A stretch of DNA of 64,000 nucleotides, from NCBI GenBank assembly GCA_039105265.1, contig JAPFFF010000006.1, forward strand, positions 3,658,001 through 3,722,000, in the 5' to 3' direction. A program made the position numbers and the translations under genes. This DNA comes from Tritrichomonas musculus. Lineage: Eukaryota > Parabasalia > Tritrichomonadida > Tritrichomonadidae. The notes under the pieces are model-generated. The model was not told where the DNA came from and did not search any database. It worked only from the letters and a program-made list of their open reading frames with translations. This document shows, in pieces, positions 9,685 through 19,322 of the stretch. Every line of letters starts with the position of its first letter. Position 1 is the first letter of the stretch.

Positions 9685-11328
9685 ATGTCAACTCTATTTG
9701 ATGATGCTGATGGAGGACCAGCGTCATTATTTGCTCCTGTGAAACCTAAATCAGAATCGAAAGAAAATTCTTCATCAAAAAAAGAAGACGAATTACCATC
9801 TTTATTTTCACTTACCTCCAAAAAAACATCAAAAAAGACTTCATCAGCAAAAGATAAAAAAGAATCAAAAAATAATTCTAAAGAGCCTTCTAATGAAACC
9901 GAAAAAGAAGGAAAAAAATCTTCAAAAAAGAAAAAAGAATCAAAAAAGTCAAAGAAAAATAAAGAAAAAGATAATGATCAAAATGAAAAAGAAGATAATT
10001 CATCTATAGAACAACCAGAAAATGAAACAGCAGAAATAACTCAAAATCAACCACAAAAACAAAAACCGAAGCCAAAAGCAAAGAAAGTTGTTAAAAAAGT
10101 TGTTGTTCGCCGCAAAAATACTCAAGACATAGCTAAGAGAACATTAAATCATATACAGAACGAAATTACAGAACAATTTGCAGAGATATTTACTACTGTT
10201 GAAGGATTAATAAATAGTCAAAAGCAACCTACATCACCACAGCAACTAACACCAACTGCATCATCAAATATTCTTCCATCCTATAAATCAAAATTCGATG
10301 TTAATAAACAGAGACCTTTATCAAATGACGAGATTTTAATTAAATTGCAAGAGGCAATTAGTGATTCCTTAGATAAAGATAGAGTTCTCCAAGTGAAACA
10401 GGTTTCAATTAAAAAAATGGAATCTACATTAACATTAACTGAAGAAGAAGAAAAAAGCCAACTTCGAAAGAAAGTCGCTGATCTTATGGAAACAATTGCT
10501 GCTGAATCCGCCAATACAGCTGATTCACAGAGTGAGCACGAATTCCGCGCCAGTGAAATATCAAGATTACGAATTGAACTTGAAAATGTTCCTAAGCATT
10601 ATGCATCCATCGAAGGAAAGCTTAGAACAGAAAGAGACGAAGAGGTGAAAGTAGCACGTGACGAATACGAGAAAGTTCGTTATAGTTGCGAAAATCGAAT
10701 TAGGCAAGCCAAAGACAAAGTTCGTTTCTTTAATGAACAAATTATTTTAGAAGGATCTAAAATGGCAAACATGGCTACAGAAAAAGATCTCAGGCGTGCT
10801 GTTCAAGATAGTAAAAATCAGTTAAAAGATGTTGTTAAAAATGTTGCTTTAACTGTCAAAGATTTTGTTGATAACAAAGTAAGTAAAGATAAGAAATATA
10901 GCGGTACTGTTGTTCGAAAAGTTGCGATGATAGCTCTTAAAAAAGCAATGAATAGAATATTGAATCCTGATGCAGAAGAAGAAAACGAAGAAGTTCCAGA
11001 AGAAACAAATGAAAATGAAAATGGAGGTGAAGAAGAGGAAGAAGAAGCAGAAAATCCAGAAGAAGAAAATGTAAACGAAAATGAAGAAGATAATAATGAA
11101 AACGATGCAGCTCATAATGAAGAAGAAGAGGTTGAAGGTGAAGTTGCTAATGAGGAAGAAGGAGAAGGCGAAGTTGCTAATGAGGAAGAAGGAGAAGGCG
11201 AAGTTGCTAATGAGGAAGAAGGAGAAGGTGAAGCTGTAAATGATGAAGAAGAAGGTGAAGCTGATGAAAATGGCGAAGATGAAGGAGAAGAAACAAATGA
11301 AGATCCTGGAAATGATGAAGATGAATAA
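9685..11328 (+). CDS. Low-complexity Lys/Glu-rich protein with acidic repeat tail
   Basis: This 547-residue protein has three zones. Residues 1-150 are Ser/Lys/Glu-rich with strong basic runs (KKSSKKKKESKKSKKNK; KPKPKAKKVVKKVVVRR). Residues about 165-430 are more ordered, with a coiled-coil-like centre (ISRLRIELENVPKHYASIEG, then EVKVARDEYEKVRYSCENRI). Residues about 430-547 are extremely acidic (runs of Glu with Asn and Gly) and include three perfect 10-residue repeats. The N-terminus (STLFDDADGGPASLFAP) repeats an SLF element that recurs near residue 40. A chromatin, nucleolar or cytoskeletal adaptor role would fit this charge pattern, but nothing specific can be named. Confidence 0.8.
   Translation: MSTLFDDADGGPASLFAPVKPKSESKENSSSKKEDELPSLFSLTSKKTSKKTSSAKDKKESKNNSKEPSNETEKEGKKSSKKKKESKKSKKNKEKDNDQNEKEDNSSIEQPENETAEITQNQPQKQKPKPKAKKVVKKVVVRRKNTQDIAKRTLNHIQNEITEQFAEIFTTVEGLINSQKQPTSPQQLTPTASSNILPSYKSKFDVNKQRPLSNDEILIKLQEAISDSLDKDRVLQVKQVSIKKMESTLTLTEEEEKSQLRKKVADLMETIAAESANTADSQSEHEFRASEISRLRIELENVPKHYASIEGKLRTERDEEVKVARDEYEKVRYSCENRIRQAKDKVRFFNEQIILEGSKMANMATEKDLRRAVQDSKNQLKDVVKNVALTVKDFVDNKVSKDKKYSGTVVRKVAMIALKKAMNRILNPDAEEENEEVPEETNENENGGEEEEEEAENPEEENVNENEEDNNENDAAHNEEEEVEGEVANEEEGEGEVANEEEGEGEVANEEEGEGEAVNDEEEGEADENGEDEGEETNEDPGNDEDE
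11140..11229 (+). repeat. Three in-frame 30-bp tandem repeats (acidic tail)
   Basis: Three identical 30-bp units (11140-11169, 11170-11199, 11200-11229) encode EVANEEEGEG; a diverged unit follows from 11230. The identity at synonymous sites indicates recent expansion. Confidence 0.95.
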
Positions 11329-11398
11329 GAAAATATTATTTTTATATGTTTTTTAAAAAAGATTAAAACATACGTGAATATTTAAAACTTACGTACCC

Positions 11399-11413
11399 TT
11401 TTTTTTTTTTTTT
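11399..11413 (+). repeat. Poly-T tract
   Basis: A run of 15 T lies about 70 bases after the acidic-tail gene, in the gap before the Sel1 gene. Confidence 0.85.
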
Positions 11414-11585
11414 GCTAGCAGAATGAACGCAACCATTCTCTGAATTGGAAAATGCATCAATAAGATTTGAGTTCAGCTAAATAGTCATAAATTTAATTTG
11501 ATATGACATTTCAATTATAAATATGCCCCAAATTTTAAAAATTTTTATTGAAAAAGTTCTCATTTCATATTATGCTAAAATTAAA

Positions 11586-11590
11586 TCATT
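11586..11590 (+). promoter_or_regulatory. Initiator-like motif of the small Sel1 gene
   Basis: TCATT fits TCA(+1)YW and lies 18 bases (from +1) before the ATG at 11606. The recurrent 12-mer ATTGAAAAAGTT sits at 11547-11558, about 40 bases further upstream. Confidence 0.5.
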
Positions 11591-11605
11591 TTATATTTAC
11601 AAAAA

Positions 11606-12202
11606 ATGGATGTATACGCTATTAAACAATTAGGTGATTGCTTTTTGACACAACAAAACTTTGCTAAAGCTAGAGAATATTATAAAAAAGCAGCAGAAAA
11701 AAAAGATGGAGAATCACTTGTAAAGTTGGGCAATTTATATCTTTTTGGAAATGGTGTCAAACAAGATTATTTAGAAGCAAAACGTTATTATGAATTAGCA
11801 GCTGGCGAAGATTGTGAGCAGGCATATCCAAAATTAGGATACCTTTATTCAACAGGTAAAGGAGTTAAAACTGATTATATTAAAGCAAAAGATTATTTTG
11901 AAAAAGGGGTGAAAAAAGGAGATGCTGAAAGTTTATATAATTTAGGAGAACTTTATTTCAAAGGATACGGGATTAATAAAAACATTTCTAAGGCAATCGA
12001 TTACTTTGAATTGTCAGCACTCAAAAATTATTCACCTGCTTTTTATAAATTAGGCATCCTTTATTTGAATGGGGATGAAATTGATAAAGATTTGAATAAA
12101 AGCTTCCTTTATTTGAAATCAGCAGCAAGACTTGGAAACAAAGATGCAACTGATTTCTTAACTCAATATTATGTTATATCAAGTGTGTTAAAATTAAATT
12201 AA
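11606..12202 (+). CDS. Small Sel1-like repeat protein
   Basis: This 198-residue protein is built of about four to five Sel1-like (SLR) units of 36 residues. The pattern A..LG.LY..G.GV..D...A..Y...A is clear at about residues 34-69 (SLVKLGNLYLFGNGVKQDY), 70-105, 106-141 (SLYNLGELYFKGYGINKNI) and 142-177. SLR solenoids are adaptor surfaces for protein-protein contacts. There is no kinase domain here, unlike the minus-strand kinase-Sel1 gene at 57.5-61.4 kb. Its repeats have diverged from each other, unlike the near-identical ones in that gene, so it is the older type. No signal peptide is present. Confidence 0.92.
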   Translation: MDVYAIKQLGDCFLTQQNFAKAREYYKKAAEKKDGESLVKLGNLYLFGNGVKQDYLEAKRYYELAAGEDCEQAYPKLGYLYSTGKGVKTDYIKAKDYFEKGVKKGDAESLYNLGELYFKGYGINKNISKAIDYFELSALKNYSPAFYKLGILYLNGDEIDKDLNKSFLYLKSAARLGNKDATDFLTQYYVISSVLKLN

Positions 12203-12459
12203 TTAATATGTATGGAATTATATAAATATGTTATTATTATCTCGTTAAAATTCTTATTTTTCTTTTTATACTGAGAAATTGGGCGCGACAGAAATATTTT
12301 ACTTGAAAATTGAAATAGGTGACTTGATATCAACTTTATATGAGCATGTAAGAAACGATAAACGCTATATAATAGCACCTAATATAAGCATTATGCTATC
12401 ATTATAACATTCTTTGCATTGTCTTTGATGAATATGAGATAATTTTTTTTTCTAAACGT

Positions 12460-12469
12460 TCATTTCATA
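12460..12469 (+). promoter_or_regulatory. Initiator-like motifs of the IQ/Sfi1-like gene
   Basis: TCATT (12460-12464) and TCATA (12465-12469) lie back to back, with putative +1 positions 25 and 20 bases before the ATG at 12487. Confidence 0.5.
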
Positions 12470-12486
12470 TTCAATTTTATGAAATT

Positions 12487-15400
12487 ATGAAGAGCCCCCG
12501 CTTAAAAAAGAAAGATAGTGCATCTATACTTACAAAGCCTATCTTGACATCGAGATCTGCATTTAGTACTTCTTCAAAAACTTCTAGACCTCAACCAGTT
12601 AGTTTTAATATCGGCAGGATGATTCGTTATGACACGCAAAAAGTAAGACCTACCAGTACTGTTTCAAAAATTCTTGCTAAACCATCAGAATATTCGTCAC
12701 CTTCTGGCATAAAAGATTTTATTTATATTCATACTGTTGAAAAAACGCACTACCATAGTGCAGTTATAATTCAAAGAACGTGGAAAAGATATAAAGCACT
12801 CAAAAGACTTTTTAGATTTTTAAAATTTGCTCATCATCTAGTTTTTGTTGAAAATCGATTTGTATTTTATACTTGGTTTATTCGTTTAACACCCCCTGCA
12901 AATATTGCTAAAAGAATTTATGCGAATGTTACTCAGTATATGGCAGATAAATCAATTAAAATGAAAGAAAACATGAGATTAGCGACTTTTGATGAATTTA
13001 TGAAAACTAACTGTATATTTGTTCGAAAAAATATTGATTATGAAAAAATAATTCGAGCTATTAGAATATTAAATTATCCCACATTGCGAAAAATATTATC
13101 TTTATGGTCAGAATATTCTGTTGATCAAATTACTGTTAAAAAATGCAATCCGAAAGGAAATTTACTTTGGAAAAGCAGAGATAAATTTAATGGCGAGTTT
13201 ATTTATTTTCATTTTTGGAGAAATTATACCAATTTTAAGAAAAATAAAAAAGTTAATCTTGCATTAGAAGCGCACATGTATATTCCCGAATGGGCTTTTT
13301 ACCGTTCAATTCAAGAAACCAAATTTAGAATGAAAAAAGCTGCCGATGATAAACGCAAGTTTCATTTATTAAATAAAGCTATATATGCCATACGCGAAAA
13401 TTCGCTTTATGAATCAAAACTTAATATCAAATTTCATAACTGTGTTCGAATATTTATGCGTTCGACGATGCAATTAGTTGTAAGAGCTTTAGTTAATAAT
13501 GCGATTTTCCAAAAGTTCGACCATGGAATTTTAAAAAGATTATTTAGAGCTTGGTATCATGCAATTGATAAAGAAATAATTAAAAGAAATTCGATTGGAG
13601 CTTTCAAGCGCAGAAACGAACTTAAAATCATGAGCAAAATTTTTATTGAGTGGCAGAAATTTTCAAGACAGGAAATGATCCGTTATCTCAAACTAATGAC
13701 TGATGCCAGAAGTAATGAACTTAGATTCACACGAGTTATATATATCCTTCAAAGAGATCGAATTCATTATTTGTTACTTGAAGCCTATTCTCGCTGGAAA
13801 CATATTATTGAAATGGCAAAAAAAGCAAACCGATTTACATACTGGTCGATTAACTATTCTCAACAAAGAGAATTTAAAAAATATGTATTAGATGTTTTTA
13901 AAGAGAATGCAGGCAGACCAATGAAATCCAAAGATATATGGCCTTTTAAATTCGAAACAAGCAAAATGTATTTGAACCGTAATAAAAGAATTGGTAAAAA
14001 TTCAAAAACGGCTCATTTTTGGAGGCAAATACAGAAATTAATAGCAAAAAACGAACCAATTCCTTTTGTTTATCCCTCATGTACTGTTTCAAGCTGTATT
14101 TATGCTTATAAAAATGCGGAGAATTTTCCACTATATGGAAATTGGGCAGAATCAGCAACCAGCTATCAAGTCAAAGCACTTTTCTACAGATTTATTTTAC
14201 TTTTTACTCATTCAAAAAAACTTATTCAACAAAAATCATTAGGAGCTGACCTTGACCAAAAATTATTTGACTTTCGTGAAAAATATAATTTATATCAATT
14301 TTCATCATTATGCGAATTACGCGATTTGCTTGAATCAGAAGAATCAGAAAGACGTTTGAAACGAGTATACCGCAATCAACGTGATTATGACCAAGTTATG
14401 TCGCTTGAAGCTCATGATGCAGCCCAAGTTTTTCACACAAATTGGCCTGTTCATTTTTCACTTAATGAAGAGCCAAGAACAATTTTTTCAATTGAATCAC
14501 CAATGAAATCTTCTGATAAACTCAAAATTTACAAAAATTATCAGGAAGATAAAGAATCTCCAAATCTAACAGAATCACATCCTTTTTTACAACCAATTGA
14601 TCAAATAAAAAGTCAAATTATTGCAAATAATAGAAAATACTTTCGTAAACCAGAAGAAGTTTTTGCAAATCATCAGAAGGTTCTTCCATCAATAATCTCA
14701 TCTCAAATTCCAGGTCGTCGAAAAAGTACTCAAAAGCATGAAAAAATTGCTACAGGATATGAAAATCACGTTCCGATTGTTTTAAATCCTGATATAACTG
14801 ACATGCTTGTTAATGAAGGCGAATTCAAAATTCAAGAATTACGAAATCTCCAAGATTCAGCACATAAAGAAGTTTTAAAACGGCAACGAACTGAAGATGC
14901 TAAAGTAATTAATGATAGTAAAAAAGTACGAAGCCGACAAAAAACAATCAATCCCAAAGATATTACAAATTTAAATTTTTTATCAAACAATCCTCCTTCA
15001 TCACCAATGCAATCGAAACCAAAAGAAAGCATGATTTCATTTCCAAAACTTTCCAATACTCCAATTAAACCTATTGATTCCTCAAATACAAAATCATCTT
15101 CACCATTACCACCTCCCAAGAATCCTGCTCTTGAAAAAGGAATAATGTTTTCAAAAGTCAGTTCTTCATTTTTGGACAATAAATCCAACTTTTTAAACCC
15201 TCAACAAAAACGAATTGAAACGATTATGAAAAATTTCTTTGAATTTTTAAATTTTCTCATTTTTGGCTCAAAATCTGCCTTCGAACGAGTTGATTTTGAA
15301 TTGTTTCACATGCGACTTATCAAAATCATCGGAAATCTCGCAGAAATTGCCAAAAAAGAAAAGCTCAAAAAGAAAGGAAAACCGAAGAAAAAACGAACAT

Positions 15401-16983
15401 CAAAATCACCGAATCCCAAGTCAAAACCGTTAATCAAACAGACCTCTCAAAAAATTGAGACCACTGCACCAGAAAACAAGGAACAACCAGAACCGTTAAA
15501 AACACCAGCAACACCTAAAAAAGTTATCAAAAAGCCCAAACCGTTAAATTCAAAATCGCAACTTTTGAAAAAGACAAAGAAAAAGCTCGATGAAAGCGAG
15601 AACGAAACAAACGAAGACTCTGAAACCAAACCAAAAACGGGGAGTGGATCAAAGGCAACAACTGTTTCTCCTCAAACTAAAAAAAATTCACCATCAAGGT
15701 CAAAAAAAGGCAAAAAGAAAAATTCACCTTCGAATTCACCTCAAGAGGAACAAAAGCCGATAGACCCAAACTACTTCCCTTTTGTAAAACCATCAGTAAA
15801 TGAAGAATGGATAATTGACTTCTTTGGAAAGTTGGCATTGAACGATACGTCAAATATTTCACCTTTTGACCACTTTTTGGGCGGATCAATTCTCTTTCAA
15901 CATCTTCGTGTTTTCCTTTTTATTGAAGGAAACACTGATGAAGTGATAGCGCATTTAAAGAGAGAAATTGAATGGGCCCCTCAATTAACAGAAAAAATAA
16001 ACGTTCTCCTCAATAAATTCAATGTAACGTCAGAAAAGAATAAAGAAGAAGAAGAAGATAAAATTCAACAAAGTCAAAATCAAGAGGAAGTTCCTCCTAA
16101 CAGAGTTGTCTTTCAAACAGTTGCTCGCATAAGAGGGAGACCTCAAAGAAAGACTACTTTCGCTGATTTTAAAGAGCATAATAAAGAAATTGATCAAATA
16201 AACAATGAAAAAGTTGCTAGCGGAGACGATGAAAATAAATTCAAGCCTCTTCCAAGACCAAAAAAAATTGATGATAAACAAAATGAAATTTCGTTAATTC
16301 AGAGAAAGTTTACTTTCGCAACTGATATGATTGGAGCTATTTTTTCGCTTTCGTATTTCTTTTCACCATATCTTCTAATAATTGATGCAAATGCAGAAAA
16401 AACTGACACGTTTAGTGGTGTTGATGAACTACGAGCCTTGATTCGACAACGAATTGTTGAAAAAGATAGTTATATTGTCATCCCAGAGGAAATCGTATGT
16501 CCCCCAAAAACAGATGCAAATGATGATGATTATGTCGATTTTTACAAAACTAAATTTGCTGCAACAACAGAAGATTTGACTCCTGTTATTCGAAAACGTC
16601 GGACATCAACAGTTGGACTCAATCGAAAGCAACATCGAAAGACATTGAATTTTAATCCAGGAGAACTGAATCTTGACGATTCTACAGAAAACAATTCATC
16701 AACTACCCCAATGCAACAAGCTCCTTTCATTGTGAATAAAGCACGTCCCAGAGGTAGACGAAAGAGCATTAGAATCTTTACACCATTGAAAGAAGTTACA
16801 GATAATGACATTGAGCTCTTTTTATGCTTAGCCCCTTATGTAATGCCAATAAATCTTTTAATAAAGATGATAAAAATTGAGTCGGAGAAAGCCAAAGAAA
16901 TCATTATGGAACAACAGAAAATTAAAGAAAAAGAAGAACAACAGCAAGCTGAAAACAAAGATAATAACGAAAATCAAATTTAA
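12487..16983 (+). CDS. Large IQ-motif / Sfi1-like Trp-repeat protein
   Basis: This protein has 1498 residues. After a basic, Ser/Thr-rich N-terminus comes an IQ motif at about 92-108 (AVIIQRTWKRYKALKRL). Spaced helices with a central Trp follow at about residues 130 (FYTWFIRL), 206 (LSLWSEYS), 243 (FHFWRNYT), 356 (LFRAWYHAI), 390 (FIEWQKFS) and 437 (YSRWKHIIE). This is the pattern of centrin-binding Sfi1-type repeats, though the spacing is irregular. Residues about 700-1120 are low-complexity, with Pro/Ser-rich and strongly basic runs (KKKGKPKKKRTSKSP). Ordered segments return at about 910-960, 1100-1170 and 1270-1330. The C-terminus is Glu/Gln/Asn-rich. A centrosomal, basal-body or cytoskeletal scaffold binding calmodulin- or centrin-like proteins is the best inference. 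An EF-hand gene 7 kb upstream is a conceivable partner. Confidence 0.75.
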   Translation: MKSPRLKKKDSASILTKPILTSRSAFSTSSKTSRPQPVSFNIGRMIRYDTQKVRPTSTVSKILAKPSEYSSPSGIKDFIYIHTVEKTHYHSAVIIQRTWKRYKALKRLFRFLKFAHHLVFVENRFVFYTWFIRLTPPANIAKRIYANVTQYMADKSIKMKENMRLATFDEFMKTNCIFVRKNIDYEKIIRAIRILNYPTLRKILSLWSEYSVDQITVKKCNPKGNLLWKSRDKFNGEFIYFHFWRNYTNFKKNKKVNLALEAHMYIPEWAFYRSIQETKFRMKKAADDKRKFHLLNKAIYAIRENSLYESKLNIKFHNCVRIFMRSTMQLVVRALVNNAIFQKFDHGILKRLFRAWYHAIDKEIIKRNSIGAFKRRNELKIMSKIFIEWQKFSRQEMIRYLKLMTDARSNELRFTRVIYILQRDRIHYLLLEAYSRWKHIIEMAKKANRFTYWSINYSQQREFKKYVLDVFKENAGRPMKSKDIWPFKFETSKMYLNRNKRIGKNSKTAHFWRQIQKLIAKNEPIPFVYPSCTVSSCIYAYKNAENFPLYGNWAESATSYQVKALFYRFILLFTHSKKLIQQKSLGADLDQKLFDFREKYNLYQFSSLCELRDLLESEESERRLKRVYRNQRDYDQVMSLEAHDAAQVFHTNWPVHFSLNEEPRTIFSIESPMKSSDKLKIYKNYQEDKESPNLTESHPFLQPIDQIKSQIIANNRKYFRKPEEVFANHQKVLPSIISSQIPGRRKSTQKHEKIATGYENHVPIVLNPDITDMLVNEGEFKIQELRNLQDSAHKEVLKRQRTEDAKVINDSKKVRSRQKTINPKDITNLNFLSNNPPSSPMQSKPKESMISFPKLSNTPIKPIDSSNTKSSSPLPPPKNPALEKGIMFSKVSSSFLDNKSNFLNPQQKRIETIMKNFFEFLNFLIFGSKSAFERVDFELFHMRLIKIIGNLAEIAKKEKLKKKGKPKKKRTSKSPNPKSKPLIKQTSQKIETTAPENKEQPEPLKTPATPKKVIKKPKPLNSKSQLLKKTKKKLDESENETNEDSETKPKTGSGSKATTVSPQTKKNSPSRSKKGKKKNSPSNSPQEEQKPIDPNYFPFVKPSVNEEWIIDFFGKLALNDTSNISPFDHFLGGSILFQHLRVFLFIEGNTDEVIAHLKREIEWAPQLTEKINVLLNKFNVTSEKNKEEEEDKIQQSQNQEEVPPNRVVFQTVARIRGRPQRKTTFADFKEHNKEIDQINNEKVASGDDENKFKPLPRPKKIDDKQNEISLIQRKFTFATDMIGAIFSLSYFFSPYLLIIDANAEKTDTFSGVDELRALIRQRIVEKDSYIVIPEEIVCPPKTDANDDDYVDFYKTKFAATTEDLTPVIRKRRTSTVGLNRKQHRKTLNFNPGELNLDDSTENNSSTTPMQQAPFIVNKARPRGRRKSIRIFTPLKEVTDNDIELFLCLAPYVMPINLLIKMIKIESEKAKEIIMEQQKIKEKEEQQQAENKDNNENQI

Positions 16984-17338
16984 TTTTATTTTTCATGATA
17001 ATTTGTTTATAATATAATATTAAATTTTATTCCCATGCTTATTTTTTATTATTATTATTATTTTAGTTTTGATCAATAAGAAGCTGTATTGTGTCCCCTG
17101 TATTCTCTGTGCATATGATAGGAATTTCTATTTTCGAGGGGTAGACTAAATGCTTCTCATATTTATGCTTTCAAAAAGTTAAACTTTTTTCTGCGAATGT
17201 ATCTAAATAGCTACACAAATTAAAAAGAATAAATTTCTTTGCCAAAAAAAGGTAAATATAAACTAATATTTATTGTTTCGGGTTGAAAGACAAATTCTCA
17301 GATAATATTTCAGAGAAAATATTATTTTTTCTGGTAAT
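16984..17338. other. Convergent intergenic gap
   Basis: This is the 3' flanking DNA between the plus-strand IQ/Sfi1-like gene and the minus-strand beta-galactosidase. It is AT-rich, with a short (TTA)n stretch near 17046-17062. No gene or hairpin stands out. Confidence 0.7.
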
Positions 17339-19126
17339 TCAAATGTCAATCTGAGGATGATCATCAAATTTCATTGTTGGAACTGAGCCAATATCGCCAT
17401 TTTCAAAAATAATAATTTCATTATCGCCTTTTTTGAGGATATCTTGAGGTACATAGAGAGTAAGCTGTGGCTTCTTTACCCAATATCTTCCGATATGATA
17501 ACCATTAATAAAAGCAACTCCTTTATTAAATCCATCTGGATTCAAGAAAGTATCTCCAACTTCATCAACTTTGAAAGTTCCTTTATAAAAGGCTGGAACA
17601 TGAACAGGAAGATCTCCTTCTTTCTTATTAAATTTAATATTTTTAACAGTATCTAGAGGAATCGATGTCATTTTCCAATTCTTAAGAATCTCACCATTGA
17701 CTGTTGCATTGTTATTGAGGCCCTTTTTATCAATGAAGTTCCAACCAGCATTAACACGTCCACTGTTCTCAACAAGAATGTCAATATCGCCAGATTCCAC
17801 TTCAACGACTCTATCCCTGAATCTGAGGTATGAATGAACCAACTTTTTGTTGGAAAGAACATTAATATAATCATGTACATCATTACAATCAAACTTTCCT
17901 GAGCTATTAGTAGTTGTTTGATAAAGTACATATCCATATGGCTGATCAAGATCTTCAAATGAAAGAGGATATTCAGAAGTTTTTGTTTGAGTACCAATGT
18001 TGGGCAACGCATCATATAATGAAACACCTTCAGTGAAGGTAACTTTTCCATATGACTTTTTGGTGGTGTTTGAAACGTCATATTCTGGTATATCTGGGTT
18101 ATATTTACGAATTGTTTCTCTAAGAACTTGGTATTTGTATGTCATATCTCCAGCTTCACTAAGTGGAGCATTGTAGTCGTAACTTGTCACATCTGATAAA
18201 TAAATAAGAATATCACCATTTGCACCATTCATGAAACCATAATTCGTTCCTCCAAAGAACATATAGAAATTAACAGAGAAGTTGAGTGAAAGTTGTTGAT
18301 CAAGGTAAGCAGAGACTTCTTCTGCAGAAACTTTATGGTGCTCTTCTTGCCAGTGGTCCATCCATCCAGTATAATACTCTGGATTTATATATGGTCCATG
18401 TCCATTATATTTTTTCATAATTTCCATAGGCCCCTTAGGATCAACACCAGTGCCAAAATCAATTCCTACATGCGCTCTCTCTGGAATTGCACCACAGGTA
18501 ACCATGAATGTAAACGGATTATCAACTGTAAACAAAACTGTTTCTGAACCAAGATATTTCTGAGCAAGATCACAAAGAGTTGTAAGATATAATTTATCGC
18601 ATGCAAAATATGCACCATATTCATTTTCGATTTGGACCATTATGATATTTCCTCCATTATGATACATATGCTTGGATATACGTTTATAAAGATAAGTAAG
18701 CCAATCAGTAACATGCCCAAGATAAACGGGATCAGACGATCGAAGTATTCCTGGATTATCTCGATAAATCCAATATGGTATTCCGCCAAATTCCCATTCG
18801 GCGCAAATATATGGACCTGGACGTAAAATAACATAAAGACCAAGTTTTTCGCATAAGTCAAGAAAATGATCAAGATTAGCAATCCCATCAAAATTATATT
18901 TGCCTTTTTTAGGCTCATGAAGATTCCATGCTACATAAGTTTGAACTGTATTAAGTCCTGCGTTGGCCATTTTTTTTAAAGTTGATTCCCATTGATTGGG
19001 TTGCTGACGGAAATAATGAAAAGAACCTGATATATATCTAAAAGGTTTACCATCCATCATAAAATCATCACCTTCAATTTTAAATGTACGCTTTGCGAAT
19101 ACAACTGAAATCAATAAAAAAAGCAT
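17339..19126 (-). CDS. Secreted/lysosomal beta-galactosidase, glycoside hydrolase family 35
   Basis: This 595-residue enzyme should release terminal beta-linked galactose from oligosaccharides or glycoproteins. A hydrophobic N-terminus (MLFLLISVVFA) is a signal peptide, probably cut after residue 11. The GH35 TIM barrel follows: SGSFHYFRQ (33-41), NTVQTYVAWNLHEP (59-72), RPGPYICAEWEFGG (102-115), QIENEYGAYFACD (165-177) and NPEYYTGWMDHW (248-259). By family alignment Glu169 is the acid/base and Glu250 the nucleophile; both are present. Beta-sandwich modules fill the C-terminal half, with the terminal jelly-roll motif FINGYHIGRYW. It is somewhat shorter than human GLB1 (677 aa). In a trichomonad it would help degrade host mucins or ingested glycans. 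The start codon overlaps a TCATG, and no typical initiator is evident. Confidence 0.96.
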   Translation of the reverse strand: MLFLLISVVFAKRTFKIEGDDFMMDGKPFRYISGSFHYFRQQPNQWESTLKKMANAGLNTVQTYVAWNLHEPKKGKYNFDGIANLDHFLDLCEKLGLYVILRPGPYICAEWEFGGIPYWIYRDNPGILRSSDPVYLGHVTDWLTYLYKRISKHMYHNGGNIIMVQIENEYGAYFACDKLYLTTLCDLAQKYLGSETVLFTVDNPFTFMVTCGAIPERAHVGIDFGTGVDPKGPMEIMKKYNGHGPYINPEYYTGWMDHWQEEHHKVSAEEVSAYLDQQLSLNFSVNFYMFFGGTNYGFMNGANGDILIYLSDVTSYDYNAPLSEAGDMTYKYQVLRETIRKYNPDIPEYDVSNTTKKSYGKVTFTEGVSLYDALPNIGTQTKTSEYPLSFEDLDQPYGYVLYQTTTNSSGKFDCNDVHDYINVLSNKKLVHSYLRFRDRVVEVESGDIDILVENSGRVNAGWNFIDKKGLNNNATVNGEILKNWKMTSIPLDTVKNIKFNKKEGDLPVHVPAFYKGTFKVDEVGDTFLNPDGFNKGVAFINGYHIGRYWVKKPQLTLYVPQDILKKGDNEIIIFENGDIGSVPTMKFDDHPQIDI

Positions 19127-19322
19127 GATATTTGCAACAAGTTTGATTTTAATAATTTAAACGATCAAAATAACTTTTTTTTAACCAAAAAAAGGTCAAA
19201 ATGCTTCACAATTTAAAATTATTCAATAATATCACCAATTTAATACAAATATAGATAAATTACGTATTAATCTATTTAATTAGAATAAAAACAAAAAAGC
19301 TTTTTTTTCTTTAAATGAAAAA

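Noticed and set aside
12487-16983. Search for trichomonad-type introns in large genes
   Set aside because: No ACTAACACACAG-type branch/acceptor motif was seen in the window, and the large frames are continuous without them.
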